Assembly (NCBI GenBank): GCA_964497475.1
Contig: CAZCDM010000117.1
Coordinates: 1 to 7,571 of the forward strand
Reading direction: 5' to 3'
DNA from: CAZCDM01 sp964497475
GTDB taxonomy: Bacteria; Planctomycetota; Phycisphaerae; SM23-33
Length of the DNA stretch: 7,571 bases
A model generated the notes under the pieces. That model worked only from the letters and a program-made list of their open reading frames with translations, was not told the DNA's origin and searched no databases. This document shows, piece after piece, positions 1 to 6,369 of this stretch. The position numbers and the translations under genes were made by a program. Numbering within the stretch: the stretch's first letter is position 1; every line of letters starts with the position of its first letter.

Positions 1-113
1 CACTATCGGCACAAAGACCAACCAGACGTTATGCATTTAACAGAGTACTAGCCTCATGCGAAGCAGTGTCAATGGACAATCGGCAAGTAATCGCGTACTC
101 TCGCTGGTTGTTC
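1..113. other. Non-coding flank left of the ppdK terminator
   Basis: I see no convincing gene here. The stretch is visibly less GC-rich than the coding DNA beside it, and the open frames crossing it on the plus strand are the beginnings of antisense shadows of ppdK. The only signal found is a weak candidate promoter on the minus strand (45-72), listed separately. No tRNA-like cloverleaf or repeat was seen. Confidence 0.6.
45..72 (-). promoter_or_regulatory. Candidate sigma70-type promoter reading leftward out of the window
   Basis: Read on the minus strand, a perfect TTGACA (72-67) is followed after 16 bp by TAGTAC (50-45), or after 19 bp by TACTCT (47-42). Only the -35 is a good match; each -10 option has 3 of 6 consensus bases. 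It lies beyond the ppdK terminator, which is where a promoter for the next minus-strand gene would be expected. That gene is outside the window, so the call cannot be supported by its target. Confidence 0.3.
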
Positions 114-156
114 AAAAAAGAACGGGCCCGACGATTGTTGCAAACCGCCGGGCCCG
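114..156 (-). terminator. Intrinsic terminator of ppdK
   Basis: On the minus strand, about 30 bp after the ppdK stop, the arm CGGGCCCGGCG (156-146) pairs with CGTCGGGCCCG (133-123). This gives an 11-bp stem with one G-U wobble and a 12-nt loop (145-134). It is followed at once by a U-rich run, TTCTTTTTT (122-114). This is the textbook Rho-independent layout and it faces the correct way for ppdK. No T-run follows the stem on the plus strand, so it should act in one direction only. Confidence 0.9.
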
Positions 157-187
157 GGTGCGTCAGACTGGAATCGTCCGCAGGGGG

Positions 188-2917
188 TTACTTCTTCTTG
201 GCCGTCTTCTTCTTGGCGGCTTTCTTGCGGGTCGATTTCTTCTTGGTCGACTTCTTGGCGGCGGATTTCTTGCCACCCGTCAAGCCGCCGTAGACTTCGT
301 TGATGGCGGCCTGGGCGGCTGCCAGGCGGGCGATCGGCACGCGGTAGGGGCTGCACGAGACGTAATCGAGCCCGACCATGTGGCAGAACTCGACGGACGA
401 CGGATCGCCGCCGTGCTCGCCGCAGATACCCAGCTTGATGTCCGGGCGGGTCTGGCGGCCCTTCTCGACAGCGATCTTGACCAGCTCGCCCACGCCATCG
501 CGGTCGAGGACCTGGAACGGGTCGTTCTCGTAGATGCCTTCCTCGACGTACTGGCTGAGGAACTTGCCCGCGTCGTCACGGCTGAAGCCGCAACCCATCT
601 GCGTCAGGTCGTTCGTGCCGAAGCTGAAGAACTCGGCCTCTTTGGCGACCTCGTCGGCGGTCATGGCGCCACGTGGCACTTCGATCATCGTGCCGATCTT
701 GAGATAGCTCAGCGGGCGGCCTTTCTTTTTCTTGACCTCTTCGTATACGTCGACGCAGATCTGTTTCTGGTTGGCCAACTCTTTGACATTGCCGACCAGC
801 GGAATCATGATCTCGGGCTTGGCACCCTTGACCTCGTAGGCGGCCTCGATGACCGCACGAGCCTGCATCTCGGTGATCGTGGGATAGTAAATGCCCAGTC
901 GGCAGCCACGGTGACCGAGCATGGGGTTGAACTCGTGGAGGCTTTCGACCTTGTCCTTGATGGTCTTGGGGGTGACGCCCATGGCTTTGGCCATCTCGGC
1001 CTGGCCGGCCTTGTCGTGGGGGACGAACTCGTGCAGCGGCGGGTCCAGGAAGCGGATCGTCGCGGGCATGCCCTTGAGGGCCTTGAAGATGCCCTTGAAG
1101 TCCTTCTTCTGGAGGGGCAGGAGTTCCTTGAGGGCCTTGCGTCGGCCTTCTTCGTCCTCGGCGAGGATCATCTTACGCATCGAGACGATACGGTCGCCCT
1201 CGAAGAACATGTGCTCGGTTCGGGTCAGGCCAATGCCCTCGGCCCCGAACTTGACAGCCACCTCGGTGTCGTGGGGCGTGTCGGCATTGGTACGGACGCC
1301 GAGCTTGCGATACTTGTCGGCGAGCTTCATGATCGTGCCGAACGGGCCGGTGAGCTTGGGGTCTTCGGTTTCGACCTGGCCGAGATAGACCACGCCGGTC
1401 GAGCCGTTGAGGCTGATCCAGTCGCCCTGCTTGACGGTCTTGCCGCCGGCTTTCATCTTCTTGGTCTTGTAGTCGATCGCACAGCCATCGCTGCCGGCCA
1501 CGCAGCAGGTGCCCATGCCGCGGGCGACCACGGCGGCGTGGCTGGTCATGCCGCCCCGGCTGGTGAGGATACCCTTGGCCACGTGCATGCCGCCGATATC
1601 TTCGGGGCTGGTCTCGATGCGGACGAGGATGACGTCCTTGCCGTCGGCGGCCCAGGCTTCGGCGGTATCGGCGTCGAAGACGACCTGGCCGGTCGCGGCC
1701 CCGGGGCTGGCGGGCAGGCCCTTGGCGATCTGGGTGGCCTTCTTCTCGGCCGATGCGATGAACGTCGGGTGCAGCAGTTGGTCGAGCTGCTTGGGCTCGA
1801 CGCGGCAGACGGCGGTTTTTTCGTCGATGAGTTTTTCCTTCATCATATCGACGGCACACTTCACGGCCGCCGCGGCGGTCCGCTTGCCGGTACGCGTCTG
1901 CAGCATGTACAGCTCGCCCTGCTCGATGGTGAACTCGATATCCTGCATATCCTTGTAATGCTTTTCGAGCTTCAGGCGGATATCGTTGAGCTTCTTGTAG
2001 ACCTTGGGGTTCTGCTTTTTCAGCTCGCTGATGGGCTTGGGTGTGCGGATGCCGGCCACGACGTCTTCGCCCTGGGCGTTCATGAGGTATTCGCCGTAGA
2101 ACTTGTTCTCGCCGGTCGAGGGGTTCCGCGTGAAGGCCACGCCCGTGCCGGACGAATCGCCCATGTTGCCGAAGACCATCGCCTGGACATTGACGGCCGT
2201 GCCGAGCAGGCCTCGGATTTCGTTGATCTGGCGGTAGCGGATGGCGCGGGGGTTGTTCCAGCTGCCGAAGACAGCGTCCACGGAGGCCTGGAGCTGCTGG
2301 CGGGCATCCTGCGGGAAGGTCTTCTTGTTCTTCTTGTAGACCTTCTTGTAGGCGTCGACGACATCCTCGAGGCCTTTGATGTCGAGATCGGTATCGTTCT
2401 TGGCTTTGTGCTTGGCCTTGACCTTGTCGAGGGCGTCTTCAAAGTCGTGATGGGCCATGCCGAGGACAACATCGCCGAACATCTGCATGAAGCGGCGGTA
2501 GCTGTCCCAGACGAACCGCTCATTGCCGGTCAGTTCGATCATCGCCGGGAGTGTCTTGTCATTCAGGCCGAGGTTCAGCACGGTGTCCATCATGCCGGGC
2601 ATGGACACAGCCGCACCGGAGCGGACGGAAACCAGCAGCGGGTTGGGCCCCTTGCCGAAGGTCTTGCCGGTGACTTTTTCCATCTTCTTGATGGCCTCGT
2701 CGACCTGGGCATCGAGGCCGCTGGGATACTTCCGCCCGAGCTTGTAGTACAGGTCGCAGACCTCGGTGGTGATGGTAAAGCCCGGCGGGACGGGCAGGCC
2801 CAGGCTGGACATTTCCGCGAGGTTCGCACCCTTGCCGCCCAGCAGCTGCTTCATTTCGGTTTTGCCCTCGGCCTTGCCGCCGCCGAAGGAGTAGACAAAC
2901 TTCTGTTTCTTAGCCAT
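188..2917 (-). CDS. ppdK: Pyruvate, phosphate dikinase (PPDK)
   Basis: PPDK reversibly converts pyruvate, ATP and phosphate into phosphoenolpyruvate, AMP and pyrophosphate in the cytoplasm, linking glycolysis and gluconeogenesis. The 909-residue product shows all three family domains. The N-terminal ATP-grasp part (about 1-345) includes GGKGANLAEM near 27-36 and SVRSGAAVSMPGMMDT near 97-112. The swivelling phosphohistidine domain (about 390-510) has GGMTSHAAVVARG with catalytic His460. The C-terminal PEP/pyruvate barrel (about 520-875) has Arg566, Arg622, Glu746, Asn769 and catalytic Cys832 in GICGEHGG. These match the known Clostridium symbiosum residues with small offsets. Family members are usually about 870-880 residues; the extra length here is a Lys/Ala/Ser/Thr tail (about 881-909). 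The ATG start has GGGAG 9 nt upstream and a strong promoter. The gene is monocistronic, diverges from holA and ends in a clear terminator. I see no broken motif, so it should be active. Confidence 0.98.
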   Translation of the reverse strand: MAKKQKFVYSFGGGKAEGKTEMKQLLGGKGANLAEMSSLGLPVPPGFTITTEVCDLYYKLGRKYPSGLDAQVDEAIKKMEKVTGKTFGKGPNPLLVSVRSGAAVSMPGMMDTVLNLGLNDKTLPAMIELTGNERFVWDSYRRFMQMFGDVVLGMAHHDFEDALDKVKAKHKAKNDTDLDIKGLEDVVDAYKKVYKKNKKTFPQDARQQLQASVDAVFGSWNNPRAIRYRQINEIRGLLGTAVNVQAMVFGNMGDSSGTGVAFTRNPSTGENKFYGEYLMNAQGEDVVAGIRTPKPISELKKQNPKVYKKLNDIRLKLEKHYKDMQDIEFTIEQGELYMLQTRTGKRTAAAAVKCAVDMMKEKLIDEKTAVCRVEPKQLDQLLHPTFIASAEKKATQIAKGLPASPGAATGQVVFDADTAEAWAADGKDVILVRIETSPEDIGGMHVAKGILTSRGGMTSHAAVVARGMGTCCVAGSDGCAIDYKTKKMKAGGKTVKQGDWISLNGSTGVVYLGQVETEDPKLTGPFGTIMKLADKYRKLGVRTNADTPHDTEVAVKFGAEGIGLTRTEHMFFEGDRIVSMRKMILAEDEEGRRKALKELLPLQKKDFKGIFKALKGMPATIRFLDPPLHEFVPHDKAGQAEMAKAMGVTPKTIKDKVESLHEFNPMLGHRGCRLGIYYPTITEMQARAVIEAAYEVKGAKPEIMIPLVGNVKELANQKQICVDVYEEVKKKKGRPLSYLKIGTMIEVPRGAMTADEVAKEAEFFSFGTNDLTQMGCGFSRDDAGKFLSQYVEEGIYENDPFQVLDRDGVGELVKIAVEKGRQTRPDIKLGICGEHGGDPSSVEFCHMVGLDYVSCSPYRVPIARLAAAQAAINEVYGGLTGGKKSAAKKSTKKKSTRKKAAKKKTAKKK
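191..280 (-). other. Lysine-rich C-terminal tail of PPDK
   Basis: Codons 880-909 of ppdK encode a low-complexity tail dominated by Lys with Ala, Ser, Thr and one Arg, in units such as KKSTKKKSTRKKAAKKKTAKKK. It lies after the end of the catalytic barrel and has no acidic or large hydrophobic residue. The composition resembles the C-terminal domain of histone H1 and of bacterial histone-like proteins. Such tails are expected to be disordered and able to bind nucleic acid or other polyanions, but no role can be read from the sequence. The DNA is correspondingly repetitive (TTCTTCTTGG-type units on the plus strand), which favours slippage and length variation. Confidence 0.85.
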
Positions 2918-2926
2918 TGAATTGAA

Positions 2927-2931
2927 CTCCC
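2927..2931 (-). promoter_or_regulatory. Ribosome binding site of ppdK
   Basis: GGGAG on the minus strand lies 9 nt before the ATG at 2917. It fixes this ATG as the ppdK start, in agreement with the MAKKQKFVYSFG N-terminus that begins the family alignment. Confidence 0.75.
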
Positions 2932-2996
2932 GTTAGTGGAACAGAATTGAGTGATACCTTATGCAGGCGGACAGGCCGCGCTGAAAAAGGAACAAC

Positions 2997-3025
2997 AGTG
3001 TATGACTCCATCGGTGAAACGTCAA
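2997..3025 (-). promoter_or_regulatory. ppdK promoter, sigma70-type
   Basis: On the minus strand TTGACG (3025-3020) and TACACT (3002-2997) are separated by exactly 17 bp: 5 of 6 and 4 of 6 consensus bases at ideal spacing. Transcription should start near 2990, leaving a leader of roughly 70 nt with only a small possible hairpin (GCGG-CCTGT-CCGC). I recognise no riboswitch in that leader. Confidence 0.75.
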
Positions 3026-3133
3026 ACCTTTTGCAGCGGCAATCGGCGCGCGTCGCCCGGTTGGAGAGCCTATCGGGAGTTGACTGACCCGGGCTCCGCC
3101 CCATTCGCACACCACAGGGCGCAATGCGGCGGG

Positions 3134-3162
3134 TGGCAATTTGACATCGCGGGCGGTACACT
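3134..3162 (+). promoter_or_regulatory. holA promoter, likely giving a leaderless or near-leaderless mRNA
   Basis: TACACT (3157-3162), the same -10 hexamer as in the divergent ppdK promoter, lies only 6 nt before the holA ATG at 3169. At 17-bp spacing the -35 would be TGGCAA (3134-3139), a weak match. Initiation 6-8 nt after the -10 would fall on or next to the A of the ATG. No Shine-Dalgarno sequence is present in the 18 bases before the start. The perfect TTGACA at 3141-3146 is only 10 bp from the -10, so it cannot be the partner -35. Confidence 0.5.
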
Positions 3163-3168
3163 CCGGCC

Positions 3169-4158
3169 ATGGCGAAGAAGGCGAAAAAGGCGAGCAAAGC
3201 GACGAAGGCCGGCCCGGCCCGGTCAGCCGTCTATGTCATCCACGGCAAGGACCCCTACCTCGTGGCCAACGCGCGGCGGAAGATTCTCGCCGACGTCCTC
3301 GGCGAGGCCGACCCGCAACTGTGCGTGACGACGTTCGAGGACTCGGCCGAGCTGCGAGACGTGCTGGACGAGCTGCGAACCCTGCCGTTCCTCGCGCCGC
3401 ATCGCGTGGCTGTCATCCGCAACGCCGAAGCGTTCGTCTCGGCCCATCGCGACAAGCTCGAAGACTACTTCGACAACCCCGCCGAGACCGGCACGCTGGT
3501 GCTCGAAGTGGGCACGTGGAACAAGTCGACCAAGCTGGCCAAGAAGCTGCCCAGCGTCGGCGAGCTGATCGCCTGCGAGAGCCCCGCCGGGCGCGACCTG
3601 GTCGACTGGATCATCACGCGAGTCGCTGAGCAAGGGATGAAGATCGAGCAGGCGGCGGCGAACTTGCTGGCCCAGGCCGTCGATGACGACCTCGGCCAGG
3701 CCGCCAGCGAAGTCGAAAAGCTCTGCCTTTACGCCGCCGGCAATAACGCCATCACCGCCCGCGACGTGACGGACATCGTCACCGCCCGGATCAGCCCCGA
3801 AGCCTTCGCGCTGGTCAACGCCATCATCGCCGCCCCCCCCTCGGCCGCTCTGGAAGAGCTGGATCGCGCGATGACCACCCGCGGGGCGGAGTTCGCGATT
3901 CTCGGCCAGCTCGGCTGGCACGTCCGGCGGGCGCTGCAGGTCGCCCAGGCGATCAACGATGGCCAATCCCCCACCGCCGCCTGCAAGGCCAACAAGGTCT
4001 GGTACGATCAGGACCGCTTCCTGGCCATGCTGCGCCGCCGGGGCATGCGGGCATTGCAGCAGGACATGCGTCGGCTGTTGCAGGCGGACCTGTCGATGAA
4101 GTCCGGGCGCGATGCGCGATCGGCCATGCAGGAACTCGTCGTCCAGCTCAGCGCGTAG
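3169..4158 (+). CDS. holA: DNA polymerase III, delta subunit
   Basis: HolA is the subunit of the clamp loader that opens the sliding beta clamp, so that the clamp can be placed on primed DNA during replication. The 329-residue length is normal for the family (about 330-345). The N-terminal clamp-binding domain begins with the characteristic VYVIHGKDPYLV near 21-32. The segment TLPFLAPHRVAVIRNAE (about 72-88) matches the conserved strand-loop after the first helices. The C-terminal collar domain ends with LLQADLSMKSGRDARSAMQELVVQL, matching the family's typical LLEADLxIKSG...LExLV ending. An unusual basic stretch, AKKAKKASKATKAGPAR, precedes the domain (residues 2-18). The ATG was chosen because of the -10 box just upstream and because the Lys-rich stretch would be lost with any later start, although the domain itself begins only near residue 20. 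The gene stands alone, divergent from ppdK and convergent with the reductase. Assignment rests on remembered family patterns. Confidence 0.92.
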   Translation: MAKKAKKASKATKAGPARSAVYVIHGKDPYLVANARRKILADVLGEADPQLCVTTFEDSAELRDVLDELRTLPFLAPHRVAVIRNAEAFVSAHRDKLEDYFDNPAETGTLVLEVGTWNKSTKLAKKLPSVGELIACESPAGRDLVDWIITRVAEQGMKIEQAAANLLAQAVDDDLGQAASEVEKLCLYAAGNNAITARDVTDIVTARISPEAFALVNAIIAAPPSAALEELDRAMTTRGAEFAILGQLGWHVRRALQVAQAINDGQSPTAACKANKVWYDQDRFLAMLRRRGMRALQQDMRRLLQADLSMKSGRDARSAMQELVVQLSA

Positions 4159-4160
4159 GC

Positions 4161-5503
4161 TCAGCCGTCTTCCTGCAATCGCTCGACGTTCTCGCCCTTG
4201 AGCATCTCGTGCGTCTCGGCGAGGATGTCCGGAATTCTTGTCGCGTGCGGGCTCTCGGCCAGGCAGGGGGCGAGCTGATCGAGCAGCTCCGGCTGGACCT
4301 GGTTGCCCGGGAACCAGTGTCCCCCATGGCCCAGCAGGTTGTAGCGCATGCGGCCGTAGTCGACCATGTCCAGCGCCTTGGCGAGATTGTACAGCCGGAG
4401 GATTTCCGGCAGGTTCATCTGGCCGGGGGTGTCCTCGAACTTCGGCAGGCCCACGAGGTAGCTGGCCCACCAGTCCTGGCCGAGTACGGCGATGCATTCG
4501 TCTTCGAGCTTGTCGGCGACGTCCATGGCGTAGTCGACTTCGCCGTATTCGAGCATGTCGACGGCCTGGAGGTGCAGGTCGTAATCGTCCGGGGTGGACG
4601 CGCCGATGCTGAGGGTGTGCACGTCCGGCTCGGCGAGGCAGTACAGGTCGTTCCAGATCATCGGGGGCATGGGCGAGCAGATCTCGATGAGTTTGTCCGA
4701 CGGATCGTAGAGCTTGCCGCCCTTGTCATTCGGGCTGATGATGAACACGCCCATGTCGCGTGCCCGCGCCGCGGCGATGGCGGGCCATTTGTCCGGCTGN
4801 NNNNNNNNNNNNNNNNNNNNNNNNNNNNNNNNNNNNNNNNNNNNNNNNNNNNNNNNNNNNNNNNNNNNNNNNNNNNNNNNNNNNNNNNNNNNNNNNNNNA
4901 CACGCCCATGTCGCGTGCCCGCGCCGCGGCGATGGCGGGCCATTTGTCCGGCTGGGCCCAGAACCAGTGCAGGTTGACGTACTCGAACCGCCCGGTCTTG
5001 ATGACGTCGATGATTTCGAAGCACCGGCCGTGCGAGGAAAAGCCGATATGCCCCACCCGCCCCTGGTCACGGAGCGATTCGAGGGCCTCCAGGCTGCCGC
5101 CGGGCTTGATCGTCCGCTCGCGTACCTCGCGGTTGTTGATGCCGTGGAGGGTCAGCAGGTCGATTTTCTCCGTGGCGAGCCTTTCGCAGGATTCCTCGAA
5201 GCAGGCCAGGAACTCCTCGCCCGTTTCCGTCGGAGCGATCTTGGTCTGCAGGATGATCCGGTCGCGGGGCAGCTCGGGCAGGACCAGGCCGATCTGATAT
5301 TCGCTCGTGCCGTACCCGCGGGCGGTTTCGATGTGTACCATGCCGGCCTCGACGGCGCGGTGCAGGCAGGCGGCGAGGTTGGCCTGCTCGTCGTCGGTGA
5401 TCTTGTCGGTTTCGTCGGCCTTCCAGGACGACTGGAATCGCATCCCGCCGGTGGTCAGAACGGGCATGTCCAGTTCGGTCTTGCCAAAGCGTCGATACTG
5501 CAT
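4161..5503 (-). CDS. Aldo/keto reductase (COG1453-like), interrupted by an assembly gap
   Basis: Predicted NAD(P)H-dependent oxidoreductase of the TIM-barrel aldo/keto reductase superfamily; the substrate is unknown. As assembled, the frame breaks at a 100-N gap flanked by a 55-bp duplicate. Merging the copies gives one 395-residue protein. The barrel starts MQYRRFGKTELDMPVLTTGGMRF. Tetrad positions appear as Glu59 (normally Asp, in HIETARGYG), Tyr64, Lys88 (LQTKI) and His120 (LLTLHGINN). Later family patterns are GRVGHIGFSSHG (148-159), EYVNLHW (174-180) and DMGVFIISPNDKGGKL (198-213). The C-terminal part (about 290-385), where many COG1453 relatives carry iron-sulfur cysteines, has no cysteine cluster. 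I recall cyanobacterial homologues with the same cysteine-free GHGGHWFPGN segment, so this may be a subfamily trait. The ATG at 5503 follows GAGGAG by 4 nt, overlapping the panC stop. It is the last gene of the cluster, and its stop is 2 bp from that of convergent holA. Confidence 0.88.
4745..4799. repeat. 55-bp direct repeat, left copy flanking the gap
   Basis: This 55-bp stretch, beginning ACACGCCCATGTCG and ending TTTGTCCGGCTG, is identical to 4900-4954. On the minus strand both copies encode the same peptide, QPDKWPAIAAARARDMGV of the reductase. It stops exactly at the first N, which points to unmerged contig ends and not to a biological repeat. Confidence 0.95.
4800..4899. other. Assembly gap of 100 N
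   Basis: Exactly 100 unknown bases, the conventional placeholder for a gap of unspecified length. Because the two flanks are identical and merging them restores the reading frame, the true missing sequence is probably nil (a negative gap). Confidence 0.97.
4900..4954. repeat. 55-bp direct repeat, right copy flanking the gap
   Basis: Identical to 4745-4799 and starting at the first base after the N run. On the minus strand it begins in frame at codon 184 of the reductase. The length of 55 equals a k-mer size commonly used as the last step by de Bruijn assemblers, which would explain a shared contig end. Confidence 0.95.
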
Positions 5504-5507
5504 GGGA

Positions 5508-5513
5508 CTCCTC
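5508..5513 (-). promoter_or_regulatory. Ribosome binding site of the reductase, overlapping the panC stop
   Basis: On the minus strand the junction reads TGAGGAGTCCCATG. The GA of the panC stop TGA is the first part of GAGGAG, and the reductase ATG follows 4 nt later. This fixes the reductase start at 5503 and implies that ribosomes ending panC can reinitiate. It also rejects the longer upstream reading, which would run deep into panC. Confidence 0.8.
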
Positions 5514-6369
5514 AGGGTTGTAGGATCATGTTGTCGATCAGCCGGGCCCGGCCGAGGTGAACGGCCAGGGCGGCCAGGACGGGCCGGTCGGTGTCGGTCG
5601 CCTGCTTCAGTGTATGGGGGTCGACCAGCGCGAGGTAGTCTATTTTGCCCGATGGGGCGTGAGTTGCAAGGTGCTGTCGCATCGCATCGATGACCGCCCT
5701 GGCCGGCGGGTGCGCCTCGGCGACGAGCTGCGCCGCGGCCTGCAGCGCGCCATACAGGGCGGGCGCCTGGCGACGTTGCTCGGCGGTGAGGTACTGGTTC
5801 CGGCTGGAGGTCGCCAGGCCGTCGGCTTGGCGGTGGGTGGGGCACAGCTCGATGGCTGCGGGCATGTCCAGGTCAGCCACCATCTGCTGGAGGATGGCCG
5901 CCTGCTGGTAATCCTTCTGGCCGAACCATGCGCGGTCCGGCTGGACGATGTGCAGGAGCTTGGCCACGACCGTACAGACGCCGTCGAAATGGCCCGGCCG
6001 GGTGGCGCCGCACAGCCCTTGGCCCAGCTCGGCTACGTGGACGGTGGTTCGCATGGCGCTTGGCCCGGCGGGGTACATCTCCTCGACGCGCGGCGCGAAG
6101 AGCACGTCCACGCCGCAGTCTTCGCAGCAGGCGGCGTCGGCGTCGAAGGGGCGCGGGTAGCTGTCGAAATCTTCGCCCGGGCCGAACTGTGTGGGGTTCA
6201 CGAAGATACTCGCCACGAGCAGGTCACAGCCGCTGCGGGCGGCGGCCAGCAGGCTCGCATGGCCGGCGTGCAGGGCGCCCATCGTCGGCACGAGGCCGAC
6301 GACTGCCCCTGACCGCCGGGCCGAGGCGATGGCCTGACGGACCTCGGCGATGGTGCGGAACACCTTCAC
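5512..6369 (-). CDS. panC: Pantothenate synthetase (pantoate--beta-alanine ligase)
   Basis: PanC joins pantoate and beta-alanine, using ATP through a pantoyl-adenylate, to make pantothenate (vitamin B5), the precursor of coenzyme A. The 285 residues match the usual length of about 280. Signature motifs are all present: the HIGH-type nucleotide loop PTMGALHAGH (28-37), SIFVNPTQFGPGEDFDSYPR (54-73), TRPGHFDGV (123-131), FGQKDYQQ (149-156) and the KMSKS-like TSSRNQYL (187-194), where relatives often have MSSRN. The start is GTG at 6369, sharing GTGA with the stop of the upstream kinase, and AAGGGG lies 8 nt before it. The stop overlaps the ribosome binding site of the reductase. panB and panD are not in the window; folK two genes upstream makes this a folate/pantothenate cluster like that of E. 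coli. Confidence 0.97.
   Translation of the reverse strand: MKVFRTIAEVRQAIASARRSGAVVGLVPTMGALHAGHASLLAAARSGCDLLVASIFVNPTQFGPGEDFDSYPRPFDADAACCEDCGVDVLFAPRVEEMYPAGPSAMRTTVHVAELGQGLCGATRPGHFDGVCTVVAKLLHIVQPDRAWFGQKDYQQAAILQQMVADLDMPAAIELCPTHRQADGLATSSRNQYLTAEQRRQAPALYGALQAAAQLVAEAHPPARAVIDAMRQHLATHAPSGKIDYLALVDPHTLKQATDTDRPVLAALAVHLGRARLIDNMILQP

Noticed and set aside
56..2920. A 954-codon open frame on the plus strand, longer than the gene opposite it
   Set aside because: It is antisense to ppdK. The minus-strand product matches PPDK from end to end with all catalytic residues. The plus product is Leu/Gly/Asp/Val-rich with no domain, and its openness follows from the GC-rich codon bias of ppdK.
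3086..3105. GC-rich inverted pattern (GGGC-TCC-GCCC) in the divergent intergenic region as a terminator
   Set aside because: The stem is only 4 bp with no T-run, and no gene ends there.
3141..3146. Perfect TTGACA before holA as its -35
   Set aside because: It is only 10 bp from the TACACT box, and no acceptable -10 lies 16-18 bp downstream before or at the ATG.
3223..4497. A 424-codon open frame on the minus strand opposite holA
   Set aside because: It is a shadow of holA and of another frame of the reductase, with Arg/Gly/Pro-rich low-complexity translation and no domain. The holA frame has family motifs and a promoter.
4161..5503. Reductase as a pseudogene with an internal tandem duplication
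   Set aside because: The duplicate ends exactly at the N run, and merging the copies restores the frame, so an assembly artefact explains it better.
5504..5845. N-terminal extension of the reductase reading into panC
   Set aside because: The extension is Arg/Pro-rich out-of-frame panC sequence. The ATG at 5503 has a ribosome binding site and starts at the family's normal N-terminus.
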